Source of the DNA: Natrarchaeobius oligotrophus
GTDB taxonomy: Archaea; Halobacteriota; Halobacteria; Halobacteriales; Natrialbaceae
Assembly (NCBI RefSeq): GCF_003841465.1
Contig: NZ_REFZ01000012.1
Span: 1 to 64,000, forward strand
Length of the DNA: 64,000 nt
Direction: 5' to 3'
Numbering within the stretch: position 1 is the first letter of the stretch; the number at the start of each line of letters is the position of its first letter. The notes below the pieces were generated by a model, which saw only the letters and a list, made by a program, of their open reading frames with translations, made no database searches and was not told the origin of the DNA. Positions 26,355 through 34,643 of this stretch are shown one piece after another. The position numbers were made by a program, and so were the translations under genes.

Positions 26355-26499
26355 ACGCCACACACTGGCACGCCCGTCCGCAAAACGGTACCGGTTTCGG
26401 ACGTTCTATCGTGTTATTTCGGCACATTGTTTATTTTTCGACGACGAGCTAGCGATCGAGTAGTCGACGGTGTTTACTTTTCGGCTACAAAGAGAGCGT

Positions 26500-27060
26500 A
26501 TGGATGGATCGAGCAACGACGCCACGATCGACGATCTCTACGAGCAACTCGAGACCCTGGAGGAGACGGTCGACGATCCGGACGAGCGGACGGAGGTTAG
26601 ACGGACGAAGACGCTGGTCGGCCGACTCTCCCGGAACGGAACCGTCAACCGCGTCATTACCGAGTTCACCGGGAAGGACAAAGCCGAGGCGTTTCTGGGG
26701 AGCGTCGTCATCGGGATGCCCCTGCTCGTGGAGGACGGCGTCATCGAAATCGGGGAGTTTCTGGCGGAGACGCCGGCCTTCTTCGCGGGCAACGTCGCCC
26801 TGGCCGTCGCGCTGGTCGTCGGCATCCTCTACGTGGCGGACTTTCGCGACGTCAGGATCACCGATCCGTACTTCGGGGTGGTGCCGCGCCGGCCGCTCTG
26901 GGTGCTCGCCATCGCGTTCGTGACCGCGGCGGGGATGATGACGCTGTGGGGTCGGGTCACCTGGGACGAGCCGTGGGTCAACCTCTGTCAGGTGTCGGTG
27001 ATCTTCACCGCGATGGCGATCGGCGGCTCGATCAGCGACATCCTTTCCGGCGAGCGCTGA
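26500..27060 (+). CDS. DUF2391 integral membrane protein
   Basis: A 186-aa protein. A cytoplasmic coiled N-terminus (DLYEQLETLEETVDDPDERTEV) is followed by four predicted helices. VITEFTGKDKAEAFLGSVVIGMPLLVE, the GILYVADFRDVRITDPYFGVVPRR loop, and AAGMMTLWGRVTWDEPWVNLCQ are blocks I know from haloarchaeal DUF2391 proteins. Function unknown; the acidic conserved loop suggests ion or regulatory contacts. ATG at 26500 is used because the upstream extension is AT-rich leader with a TTTACTTTTC element. Divergent from the aor gene. Confidence 0.8.
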   Translation: MDGSSNDATIDDLYEQLETLEETVDDPDERTEVRRTKTLVGRLSRNGTVNRVITEFTGKDKAEAFLGSVVIGMPLLVEDGVIEIGEFLAETPAFFAGNVALAVALVVGILYVADFRDVRITDPYFGVVPRRPLWVLAIAFVTAAGMMTLWGRVTWDEPWVNLCQVSVIFTAMAIGGSISDILSGER

Positions 27061-27118
27061 TCCGGAAGCCGTCCGAACGAAGCGCCGGTGATTCGTCGCG
27101 GAGGACGCGACGCGTCGT

Positions 27119-27250
27119 TCACTCGAGAACGCGCCGTTCGTCCGACGGGAGGTGCGCTTCGTCGCCGGATCGGTAGCGATACCGGACGGTGGTTCCGGGG
27201 CGGAGCGCGTCGGCGGTCGTGCGGAGGGAGTTCCGTCGGTGGAGGGTCAT
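27119..27250 (-). CDS. Possible 43-aa basic protein
   Basis: ATG at 27250 to TGA at 27119, product MTLHRRNSLRTTADALRPG and on to RRVLE. Codon third positions are strongly GC, like its neighbours, and it lies 82 bp downstream of a HalOD1 gene on the same strand, so the two could share a transcript. No family is recognised. Confidence 0.35.
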   Translation of the reverse strand: MTLHRRNSLRTTADALRPGTTVRYRYRSGDEAHLPSDERRVLE

Positions 27251-27332
27251 ACCGGGTCCTCCGCCGAGATCGGGATAGCTTTTCTGCTCTTTCCGTGACG
27301 CAGTTCGGAAGCTCCGACGTCCGCCGACTCGA

Positions 27333-27635
27333 TTACGACGTCGCGTCCGGCGGTCGCTCCGTGAGTTCGACGTACTCGCCGTCGACGACGCGTATCTCGT
27401 AGTCGTCGACGGAAAACGCGACGACTCCCCGCCGGATCGTCGAGTTCGTCTCGGCGAACAGCCGATCGAGCGATTCGGGTGCGACGGATTCGTACAGCGG
27501 ACGTATCTCGGTCGCGTCCTCGTCGGACGCCCGTTCGATCGCCCGTACGACGACCGTCGATGGCCGTTCGTGATCGGCTACCTCGAGTCGGACCGTACAC
27601 TCCTCGCTCGAGCGTTCGTAACGACGCCTGTTCAT
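27333..27635 (-). CDS. HalOD1 output-domain protein (second copy)
   Basis: A 100-aa single-domain protein with the HalOD1 core IRPLYESVAPESLDRLFAET, then VVAFSVDDYEIRVVDGEYVEL, corresponding to LPPLYETIDVEAVGRLLEH and FTVDDWDVTIVGDG of the protein at 9.1 kb. ATG at 27635 is taken; an in-frame start at 27671 would add 12 residues of less typical sequence. Free-standing HalOD1 modules are numerous in haloarchaea and their target is unknown. It lies 84 bp from the tnpB element end. Confidence 0.7.
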   Translation of the reverse strand: MNRRRYERSSEECTVRLEVADHERPSTVVVRAIERASDEDATEIRPLYESVAPESLDRLFAETNSTIRRGVVAFSVDDYEIRVVDGEYVELTERPPDATS

Positions 27636-27718
27636 CGAATCCCTCGGGAGACGGTCGGGAACACGGGACACGTACTCGGTGAGACGCCCTCAACTGTGCC
27701 GTTAGCAGACTTGGGTGC

Positions 27719-27880
27719 GTGAACTACCCTACCCTACTCGCTCACGGTTGACGCCGTTCGCTCCTTGAGGGTAGGGCTTCCTGCTTCCACGACGCGCTTT
27801 GCAGATACAGGCGTATCCACAGGGAGCGCAGTCTCCACAGGCGGTGATTCGGAGTATCCCACTCCTACATCTTCGAGGCC
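27719..27880 (-). ncRNA. Probable omega-RNA (reRNA) scaffold overlapping the tnpB 3' end
   Basis: IS1341-type tnpB genes produce a sense RNA from their 3' end that serves as scaffold and guide for TnpB; haloarchaeal sense-overlapping transcripts of this kind are documented. Here the 8-bp stem 27727-27734/27769-27776 and an inner stem ACGG/CCGT are followed by TTCAC. The guide would then read on from 27718 towards 27700 on the minus strand (GCACCCAAGTCTGCTAAC). The 5' limit is a guess. Confidence 0.45.
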
Positions 27881-29032
27881 GCGAGAAAGAATGTTCCACG
27901 CCGCGTTCGCGTCCCTGTCCGCCTCAAACCCGCAGGCGGGACAGGAGTGTTCACGGACCCACAACGGCTTCTCCGTCGAGACGCCGCAGGACGCACACTC
28001 CTTGGTCGTCTCTCTCGGGTTGACCGCCACGAAGTACGTCCCCTCGCGTTCACACTTGTATTCGAGCAACGAGAGGAACGTTCGCCACGCGGCAGACGCT
28101 GTGTTGCGGCTGTTCGACGGCGACTCCATCATCCCCTTCACATTCAGGTCTTCGACCGCTACGAGGTCGTACTCCCGAGCGTAGTAGTTCGAGAGCTTGT
28201 GGAGGAAGTCCCGGCGCTTCCGTCGGAGGTCGGTGTGACACTCCGCGACCCGACGGCGTTGCTTCTCGTAGTTGTTCGATCCATGTTCCTTCCGCGAGAG
28301 CTTCCGTTGCTCGCGCTCCAAGCGTTCACGCTCGTCGGAAAGGTCAAGCGACCCGACCGCCGTGCCGTCGGTGTCGTGGGCGTACTTGAGAATCCCCACG
28401 TCGATGCCGACGCACTTCTCGGGGGTTTCGGGTAGTTCAGGAGGTTCACGGTCCATTTTGACACCGAACGTGGCGAACCACTCGCCCGTCGGTTCCTTCT
28501 TGAGCGTGACCTGCTTGAGAGTGGCGTCGTCCTCAGAAATCGGAGATTTCTGATGGGCTGCACGAGAGCTGTCGCTCTCGTGAACGTCGGGGATGGCGCG
28601 GTGGAGTCGAATCGGTATGTCCGCGAGTTTCGAGAGGGACAGCACGGTCTGACCGCCCTTCTTGTCGAGCTCGAAGCCAGACTGACTGTACGTGAAACTG
28701 CGGAACTCCCGTGGTGGCTTCCACTTGAGCTGACCGACGCCGTAGCCGTTCTTCTTGAGTTTGGAGAGTCCTTTGAGGTTGTCGAACAGCCGTTCGACGA
28801 CGGTCTGGAGAACTTTCGAGTACACGTCTGAGAGACCGTCCCACCACTTCTTGAGGTCGGGTAGCTCCGATCGGAGCGTGGTCATGGACGGAATTTCGCC
28901 GTGTTCGTCTTGGTACTCGTTGAGGCGGTAGAGTGTATGGTTGTACAGTTGCCTACAAATATCGCGGTGACGGTCCAACTCCTCGCGGTGGGCGTCGGAC
29001 GGTTTGAGGCGGTATTTGTAGGCGTAGTACAT
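27734..29032 (-). CDS. tnpB: TnpB, RNA-guided endonuclease of IS1341 type
   Basis: A 432-aa protein: an N-terminal OrfB helix-turn-helix block (MYYAYKYRLKPSDAHREELD), a wedge/OB part (VTLKKEPTGEWFATFGVK), and a RuvC-like nuclease with Asp in CVGIDVGILKYA, Glu in VAVEDLNVKGM and Asp in ADRDANAAWNI. A zinc ribbon (ECASCGVSTEKPLWVREHSCPACG) sits inside the nuclease. All catalytic residues are present, so it is probably active. About 19 codons around residues 148-166 derive from a hairpin insertion. The TAG stop lies in the right-end stem. It starts 3 bp after the RHH gene ends. Confidence 0.9.
   Translation of the reverse strand: MYYAYKYRLKPSDAHREELDRHRDICRQLYNHTLYRLNEYQDEHGEIPSMTTLRSELPDLKKWWDGLSDVYSKVLQTVVERLFDNLKGLSKLKKNGYGVGQLKWKPPREFRSFTYSQSGFELDKKGGQTVLSLSKLADIPIRLHRAIPDVHESDSSRAAHQKSPISEDDATLKQVTLKKEPTGEWFATFGVKMDREPPELPETPEKCVGIDVGILKYAHDTDGTAVGSLDLSDERERLEREQRKLSRKEHGSNNYEKQRRRVAECHTDLRRKRRDFLHKLSNYYAREYDLVAVEDLNVKGMMESPSNSRNTASAAWRTFLSLLEYKCEREGTYFVAVNPRETTKECASCGVSTEKPLWVREHSCPACGFEADRDANAAWNILSRGLEDVGVGYSESPPVETALPVDTPVSAKRVVEAGSPTLKERTASTVSE
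28526..28582 (-). repeat. Two-hairpin in-frame insertion inside tnpB
   Basis: Two perfect 9-bp stem-loops lie back to back: TCAGAAATC/GATTTCTGA (28533-28541 with 28545-28553) and CACGAGAGC/GCTCTCGTG (28561-28569 with 28574-28582), 7 bp apart. They encode HESDSSRAAHQKSPISED, which interrupts what reads elsewhere in the family as IPD-DATLKQ. The borders are approximate. Confidence 0.6.
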
Positions 29033-29035
29033 CCG

Positions 29036-29155
29036 TTACTCTCGTTCCTCAATCAGTTCGTCCAACTGCTCGCGGACGAACGACGAGAGGTTGAGGTGTT
29101 GGTCCTCAATCCACTCGTCTTGGTCCTCTCGAATCGTGATTGTCTTCCGTTTCAC
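29036..29155 (-). CDS. Small ribbon-helix-helix protein upstream of tnpB
   Basis: A 39-aa protein starting at GTG 29155: VKRKTITIREDQDEWIEDQH... then NLSSFVREQLDELIEERE. The short N-terminal strand (KTITI), then helix 1, the LNLSSFVR turn, and helix 2 form a minimal ribbon-helix-helix fold as in CopG/Arc repressors. Its stop is 3 bp before the tnpB ATG, so the pair is co-transcribed. Direct repeats at 29158-29182 just before the gene are a likely operator, implying autorepression of the operon. It is too short for most gene finders. Confidence 0.75.
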   Translation of the reverse strand: MKRKTITIREDQDEWIEDQHLNLSSFVREQLDELIEERE

Positions 29156-29157
29156 CG

Positions 29158-29190
29158 TAATGCACGGTATGCACGTTACACGTATAATGG
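29158..29190 (-). promoter_or_regulatory. Repeated operator-like motif and TATA box of the RHH-tnpB operon
   Basis: On the plus strand TAATGCACG, GTATGCACG and TTACACG follow one another at 29158-29182, a period of 7-9 bp, then TATAATGG. Read on the minus strand, the TATA element (CATTATA) is directly followed by three CGTG(C/T)A units ending at the GTG start. Closely spaced short repeats are the usual binding sites of RHH dimers arranged side by side. Confidence 0.5.
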
Positions 29191-29420
29191 TTTTGGCAAG
29201 ACGTTGGCCTGTGGGCCGAGCGTCGAACGTGTATGAAAACTGAGCGGCGCTGTATCCCCTCCCTGCTCGCGCCTTCCCTTCGGTCGGCGCTCGCTGAGGA
29301 AGGGGGCTTAGCGCCTCAATTCAGCTAATACGGGGCGAACGTCCATCCGATCGCGTTCGGTGGGAAAGCCACACTGTGGTGACTATGGCCGCCCCTCAAA
29401 TCTCGCCGTATGACCGACCC

Positions 29421-30080
29421 TCAAATCTCGCCTTCGCGGCGCATTACCGTCCGCGAGAGCAGCGTCGACAGCCCGCGCCGCAGTCGGCCGATCGCCGCCG
29501 CGTCCGAAACGCCGAGTTCGTCGCCGAGTTCCTCGAACGTCGTTCGTTTGGGGTGCTCGAAGAATCCCGTCTCGAAGGCGGCGACCAGCGTCTCGTACTG
29601 TTTGTCCGTCAGCCCGTACTCCATTCCGGAATCGGCCTCGAGTTCGGTCGAAAGCCGCTCGAGTTCCAGGTCGATCCCGTACTCCTCGAGCAGTTCCCGA
29701 AATCGTTCGATTCGGTCCTGATCGCGAAATCGGATCTCGAACGTCCAGCGACCGTCGACGCCGACCGTCTCGAGTAGCGTCGCGTCCAATTCGCGAAGGG
29801 CGGCAGCGACCCCTTCGACGGAGTCGCTCCAGACGATCCGGTAGAGTCGACCGTCGTCGAAGCGATCGACCGCTTCGATCCGGTCGACGACGGGTTCCGC
29901 CCGAATCTCCGCTTCGATCTCGGCGTACTCGCCGCCGTTCCAGATGAAGACGAACGGCAGCAATCCGCGGTGGGTCGGGACGACGCTCTCGAACTCGATC
30001 AGGAGATCGTCGTGGTTCTCGAGCACCGATCCGAACGAAAATTCGGCGGCCGGGAGCGTGAACTCGGCGATGAACGTCAT
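29421..30080 (-). CDS. Bacterio-opsin activator (HTH_10) family transcription regulator
   Basis: A 219-aa protein: an N-terminal sensory region (PAAEFSFGSVLENHDDLLIEFESVVPTH is the usual opening) and a C-terminal HTH_10 domain (YGLTDKQYETLVAAFETGFFEHPK, FEELGDELGVSDAAAIGRLRRGLSTLL). Same architecture as the protein at 9.6 kb. The target is unknown. Its last codons are part of a 14-bp direct repeat, CCTCAAATCTCGCC at 29394-29407 and 29419-29432, i.e. a short tail duplication next to the tnpB element. Confidence 0.85.
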   Translation of the reverse strand: MTFIAEFTLPAAEFSFGSVLENHDDLLIEFESVVPTHRGLLPFVFIWNGGEYAEIEAEIRAEPVVDRIEAVDRFDDGRLYRIVWSDSVEGVAAALRELDATLLETVGVDGRWTFEIRFRDQDRIERFRELLEEYGIDLELERLSTELEADSGMEYGLTDKQYETLVAAFETGFFEHPKRTTFEELGDELGVSDAAAIGRLRRGLSTLLSRTVMRREGEI

Positions 30081-30264
30081 TCGCGCCCGCTACGAGTCCG
30101 GGAGAGATATACTGACGGCAGGATATCGGCGGTCGGGCCGGGTTCGAGCGACCACGACCGAGATGGCACACGTCGGTCGATCGCGTCCGATCCGCCGTCC
30201 GTCGCTGCCGGCCAAACCCCGAACCACCCCGCGATTGCACCGGCGATCGGGACGGGGAGCCGTC

Positions 30265-32217
30265 TCAGGCGTCGGCGTAGATCCGATCGAGCCGGTCTTC
30301 GAACCGCTCGAGGATGACGCGGCGCTTTTTCTTCATCGTCGGCGTGAGCATCTCGTTTTCCTCGGTGAACTCCCGTGGAACGAGTTCGAACCGCTTGATC
30401 GTCTCGTGGCTCTCGAAGTCCGCGTTGATCCGGTCGACCTCCCGGCCGACGTACTCGCGAACGCGCTCGTCGTCGCACAGCGCCTCCGGATCGTCGGGGA
30501 GATCGATCCCCTCCTCGTCGGCCCACTCGCGGACGTGTTTCGTATTCGGCACCAGTAGCGCGCCGACGAACTTCTCGCCGTCGCCGACGACCAGACACTG
30601 CTCGACGACCTCGCTGGCCGCGAACCGATCTTCGATCGGCGCCGGCGCGACGTTCTTTCCCGTCGAGAGAACGATGATCTGCTTGGCACGCTCGCGAAAC
30701 TCGAGGTAGCCGTCCGGTCGCCGGTGGACGATGTCGCCCGTGCGAAACCAGCGGCCGTCGCCGTCGCTCGTGAACGAGCGATCGGTCGCGCCGGGTCGCT
30801 CCCAGTAGCCGTCGGCGACGTTCGGACCGGAGACGAGCAGTTCGCCGACCTCGCCCGGATCGTCGAAGGCGTCCTGGTCGCCCACGCTCTCGTCGATTCG
30901 CAGTTCGTTGCCGGGCAAGGCTGGACCGATCGTCCCGATCATCGGCTCCTCGGGCGGATTGACCGTGACGACCGGCGACGTCTCGGTCAGCCCGTACCCC
31001 TCGTAGATCGGCAGCCCCATCGCGAAGTAGAGCCGACAGAGTTCCGGCGAGAGACTCCCGCCGCCGCTGATCAGGAGGTCGATGTTCCCGCCGAGCGCCT
31101 CTCGAACCGTCGAGAACACCAGTTTGTCCGCGACCGCCTGCTTCGCCGAGAGGACCGGGCCGGGCGAATCGGCCCGCTGGTACTCGACGCCGACGTCGGT
31201 CGCCCACTCGAAGATGCGCTGTTTGACGGCGGATTCGCTCGCCTGCTCGCGGATGGCGTCGTAGATCTTCTCGTAGACGCGCGGGACGCTCGTCGCCGTG
31301 TTCGGCTGTACCGCGGCGAAGTCCTCCTGCAGCGTGTCCGGGTCCTCCGCGTAGGCGACGCACGCGCCGCTTGCGAACAGGGTGAAGTGGCCGGCCGTGC
31401 GTTCGAACACGTGCGCAAGCGGGAGGTACGACACCGAACGGACGTTCTCGTCGATGACGGGGAGATCCTCGTCCTTGTCCGGCCGGGGTCCGTACCGTTT
31501 GCGGATCTGGTTGACGTTCGACCTGAAGTTGCGGTGGGTCAGCCGGACGCCCTTCGGTTTCCCCGTCGTTCCGCTCGTGTAGATCAGGCTCGCGAGGTCG
31601 TCCATCGCCGGCTCGTCGACCCACTCCTGGTAGCTCTCGAGGTCGAACGCCGCCGCCCCACGCTCGTGGAGTTCGCCCAGCGTGAAGGTGTCCTCGCGCT
31701 CGCCACCGGCGTCGAGGTCGTCCATCGAGACGACGAACTCGAGGTCGAGTTCGTCCTCGACGGCACGCACCCGCTCGAGGAGCTCCTCGTTTTCGACGAC
31801 GACGCCGGACGCGCCGGGATCGTCGAGGAGGTACCTGACCTGGTCGGTGGACGAACCCGGGTAGACCGTCGTCACGACCGCCCCCGCCGCGAGGAGCGCG
31901 AAGTCACACTGGGCCCACTCCATCCGGGTGTTCGCGAAGATGGCGACCCGGTCTCCCTGTTCGACGCCGAGGTCGCGGAATCCGGCCGACAGCGAGCGAA
32001 CGATCCCTCGTAATTCGGCGTACGAGAGCGTCCCGAACTCGCCGGGAGCCGCGGCGGGAACCACGTCGCCGGTCAACGAGCGATCGTAGACGCCGCCTTT
32101 GTACCGCTGTGCGGGTCGGTTGGCGTTTCGTTCGGCCGACTCCTCGAACAGTCGTCCGAGCGTCGTCTCGCCGATCACCTCGTCGTCGTACTCTCGTTCG
32201 GCCTCCCGCCAGTCCAT
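30265..32217 (-). CDS. Long-chain acyl-CoA ligase (AMP-forming)
   Basis: A 650-aa adenylating enzyme activating fatty acids to acyl-CoA. The AMP-binding loop LIYTSGTTGKPKGVRLTHRN, the ISGGGSLSPELC region, YEGYGLTETSPVVTVN, the Asp in WFRTGDIVHRRPDGYLEF, and the C-terminal Lys region NEMLTPTMKKKRR identify the long FadD15/bubblegum-like branch. The start at 32217 (MDWREAEREY) is supported by GTTTTATC on the minus strand (32243-32250), about 28 bp upstream, which implies a leaderless mRNA. Upstream in-frame codons are therefore excluded. Confidence 0.92.
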   Translation of the reverse strand: MDWREAEREYDDEVIGETTLGRLFEESAERNANRPAQRYKGGVYDRSLTGDVVPAAAPGEFGTLSYAELRGIVRSLSAGFRDLGVEQGDRVAIFANTRMEWAQCDFALLAAGAVVTTVYPGSSTDQVRYLLDDPGASGVVVENEELLERVRAVEDELDLEFVVSMDDLDAGGEREDTFTLGELHERGAAAFDLESYQEWVDEPAMDDLASLIYTSGTTGKPKGVRLTHRNFRSNVNQIRKRYGPRPDKDEDLPVIDENVRSVSYLPLAHVFERTAGHFTLFASGACVAYAEDPDTLQEDFAAVQPNTATSVPRVYEKIYDAIREQASESAVKQRIFEWATDVGVEYQRADSPGPVLSAKQAVADKLVFSTVREALGGNIDLLISGGGSLSPELCRLYFAMGLPIYEGYGLTETSPVVTVNPPEEPMIGTIGPALPGNELRIDESVGDQDAFDDPGEVGELLVSGPNVADGYWERPGATDRSFTSDGDGRWFRTGDIVHRRPDGYLEFRERAKQIIVLSTGKNVAPAPIEDRFAASEVVEQCLVVGDGEKFVGALLVPNTKHVREWADEEGIDLPDDPEALCDDERVREYVGREVDRINADFESHETIKRFELVPREFTEENEMLTPTMKKKRRVILERFEDRLDRIYADA

Positions 32218-32242
32218 GTTCGCATGGTAATATGTCGCAGAC

Positions 32243-32250
32243 GATAAAAC
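32243..32250 (-). promoter_or_regulatory. TATA box of the acyl-CoA ligase gene
   Basis: GTTTTATC (minus strand) centred about 28 bp from the ATG at 32217. Confidence 0.55.
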
Positions 32251-32332
32251 GTGATGGAACTCGTCCCATCGGCGAGGTCGTTTATTCACGATCGAGCGCC
32301 GTCGCGGTGCAAAGCGGCGACGGTCCGACCCG

Positions 32333-33253
32333 TCAGCGGTGCTCGTCCAGGTAGCCGAGCACGCCGCGAACGTTCATCGCCGCCTCGGCGCTGGCTTTGC
32401 GCTCGCCCCAGACGTCCGCCACCTCCGCCGACTCGGCGAAGTGGTCGATCACCGCCTCGTCGTCTCCGAGTTCCGCCCGCTTCGCCTCGACGGCGTCGAC
32501 CCACTCCTCGAGGACCGTCGCGTACTCCGCGAGCGCCTCTCGCGCGTCGTCACCGACCTCGCGGGGGCCGAAGTGCGTGTAGAGGAGAACGTCGGGGTCG
32601 ATCGACTGGAGGCGCTCGACGTCGTCGAGGCACTCCTCGAGGTGGAAATCCGACGGCGGGGAGGTCTCGACGATCTCGTCGCGGACGGGAACCCAGATTC
32701 CGGCGGCGTCGCCGGTGAACACCGCGTCATTCTCGGGGTCTTCGAAGACGACCTGGTGGAACGCGTGGCCCGGCGCACCGTGGACGCGCAGCGTTCGGTC
32801 CCCGAGGTCGATCCCGTCCCCGTCTTCGACGCCGACGATGCGGGCTTCCGGAACCGGCTCGGGTTCGGTGTAGAACTCCCACTGATCGCCGACTGCGGCT
32901 TTCGTTCCGGCGACGAGCGCCGACGGATCGGCCAGGTGATCCGCGCCGACCGCGGACACGTAAACGTCTGCGTTCGGACACGCCTCCGCGAGAAAGCCCG
33001 CGCCCCCGGCGTGGTCGAGGTGAATGTGGGTTACGGCGATCGCGGCGAGGTCGTCGCGAGCGACGTCGACCTCCTCGAGCGCTTCGAGGATCAGGTCGAC
33101 GTTCGTTCCGATACCGATCTCGACGACGGCGGGTCGATCGCCGTCGAGGACGTACGCGGCACCGTACTCGCTCGTGTCGTACATGCCCGTGTCGACGTAG
33201 TAGATGTCCGAACAGTCTCCGGCCGTCACTTCGTGGACGTCTCCGACTCCCAT
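32333..33253 (-). CDS. Metallo-beta-lactamase-fold hydrolase
   Basis: A 306-aa MBL-fold protein. AIAVTHIHLDHAGGAGFLA supplies H-x-H-x-D-H; further ligands are His in GAPGHAFHQVVF, Asp in AVFTGDAAGI and His in LLYTHFGPRE. The mid-region and extended C-terminal helix (residues 220-306) fit the glyoxalase II-like hydrolases of archaea. Substrate unknown. It is 115 bp from the acyl-CoA ligase gene on the same strand, so a thioester substrate is conceivable but unproven. Confidence 0.85.
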   Translation of the reverse strand: MGVGDVHEVTAGDCSDIYYVDTGMYDTSEYGAAYVLDGDRPAVVEIGIGTNVDLILEALEEVDVARDDLAAIAVTHIHLDHAGGAGFLAEACPNADVYVSAVGADHLADPSALVAGTKAAVGDQWEFYTEPEPVPEARIVGVEDGDGIDLGDRTLRVHGAPGHAFHQVVFEDPENDAVFTGDAAGIWVPVRDEIVETSPPSDFHLEECLDDVERLQSIDPDVLLYTHFGPREVGDDAREALAEYATVLEEWVDAVEAKRAELGDDEAVIDHFAESAEVADVWGERKASAEAAMNVRGVLGYLDEHR

Positions 33254-33461
33254 ACCACTACGGTGGGCCGCCGGAGTAAAAATTCTCGCCACCGACTCCT
33301 CGCTCGAAGTCGGTTCGACGCGTCCGCTACCGACCGCCATCGTCGTAGCGAGGAGCGCCGAAAAGTGACAGTTCCAGTACGGTGACGGCCGTTACGCTCT
33401 TTGTCGTTCGACGGATTGGTAGCGACGGACCAACCGTACACCGGTGGTCTCCCATCGAACT

Positions 33462-34643
33462 ATGCTGGGTGACGCACAACCGACGGACGCTCACCCGATC
33501 GCGACACCGTGGACCGTAAGCGCGTTCGGCGCTCTCTCGGCGATCGCGCTGTTCGTCTGGAAGGCCCTGTTTCTCTCGCTAGACGACGCCGTGTCGCTAG
33601 CGCTCGGGTTCGCGGTGATCGTCGTCCCGTCGCTCGCGCTGGTGTGGGCGGGGTACCGTCTCGAGCGCGGCGACGTCCCCCCCGAACGCTACCGGCGTAT
33701 CGTCGCGTGGACGGCCGGCTGTAGCGTCGGTTTTCTCGCAGTCAACGTGCCTCCGATGGTGCTGTTTCCGTGGTACGGTATCGAGGGGACGTTGGGCTGG
33801 GTGCACTTTTCGATCGTGATGGGCGCGGTCGCCGGGTTCGCGATCGGATACGTCGAGGCGCGATCAATCCAGCAGGAGGTCGAGGCGACGGCCGCAGCCG
33901 TCCGCGCGGAACAGCTCGAGTACGAACGCGAGATGCTCCGGTACCTGAACGACCTCCTTCGTCACGAGGTGCTAAACAGCGCCCAGATCGTCGGCGGCCA
34001 CGCATCGTTGCTCCTCGCTGAGGAGCCAGACGACCGAACGCGCTCTCACCTCGAGACGATCCAACGCCGGAGCGAATCGCTCGAGGACGTGATCGACGAC
34101 GTGCGGACGATGCTCGACGCAAACGAGTGTCCGACGGAGAACGGAGCCGTCGACCTCTCGGATCTCGTCGCGGAGACGGTGGCGTCGTTTCGCTCGACGT
34201 ACGACCGAGCGACGGTCGACGCCACCGTTCCGGCGTCGGCCGTCGTGGTCGGAAACGCCGGCGTGCGACGGATCGTCTGGAATCTGCTCGAAAACGCCGT
34301 CGAACACCACGACGGCGAGCGGCCGAGGATCGACCTTCGGGTGGAGGCGACCGCCGACGCCGTCGTCCTCAGGGTGACCGACGACGGTCCGGGGATTCCC
34401 GAAGAGCGACGGGGGTCGCTGTTCCAGCGCAAGTCGCGCAACCACGGGCTCGGACTGTACCTCGTCCGTATCCTAGCGAACAGGTACGGCGGGGACGTCG
34501 AACTCGTCGAGACGGGTCCCGACGGCACCACCGTCGCGGTGACGCTGCCGCGGGCCGACGACGATTTCGAATCGGCGAACCGACCGGACGATTCCGAATC
34601 GAAGCGAGACGTCCCGGCCACCTCGGAACCTGATGCGGATTGA
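33462..34643 (+). CDS. Membrane sensor histidine kinase
   Basis: A 393-aa protein. Four predicted membrane helices (about residues 17-130: ALSAIALFVWKALFL, LALGFAVIVVPSLALVWAG, CSVGFLAVNVPPMVLF, IVMGAVAGFAIGYV) form a 4TM-type sensor. They lead to a dimerisation helix with the phospho-acceptor His in DLLRHEVLNSAQIVGGHAS, then the ATPase: N box NLLENAVEHH, G1 DDGPGIPE, G2 HGLGLYLVR. ATG at 33462 is chosen over an in-frame GTG at 33444. No response regulator is adjacent, so its partner is elsewhere. Confidence 0.88.
   Translation: MLGDAQPTDAHPIATPWTVSAFGALSAIALFVWKALFLSLDDAVSLALGFAVIVVPSLALVWAGYRLERGDVPPERYRRIVAWTAGCSVGFLAVNVPPMVLFPWYGIEGTLGWVHFSIVMGAVAGFAIGYVEARSIQQEVEATAAAVRAEQLEYEREMLRYLNDLLRHEVLNSAQIVGGHASLLLAEEPDDRTRSHLETIQRRSESLEDVIDDVRTMLDANECPTENGAVDLSDLVAETVASFRSTYDRATVDATVPASAVVVGNAGVRRIVWNLLENAVEHHDGERPRIDLRVEATADAVVLRVTDDGPGIPEERRGSLFQRKSRNHGLGLYLVRILANRYGGDVELVETGPDGTTVAVTLPRADDDFESANRPDDSESKRDVPATSEPDAD

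Larger units (their letters stand above)
27719..29314 (-). mobile_element. IS200/IS605 (IS1341-type) element with tnpB only
   Basis: Contains the RHH leader gene and tnpB but no tnpA (Y1 transposase), so it cannot move by itself. The right end (lower coordinates) is an 8-bp stem, CCCTACCC at 27727-27734 with GGGTAGGG at 27769-27776, followed on the minus strand by TAGTTCAC ending at 27719. The left end is less certain. A GC-rich hairpin lies at 29272-29303, and minus-strand TTGAG at 29319-29315 resembles the TTGAT-type target of ISDra2, so I place the border at about 29314. Confidence 0.6.
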
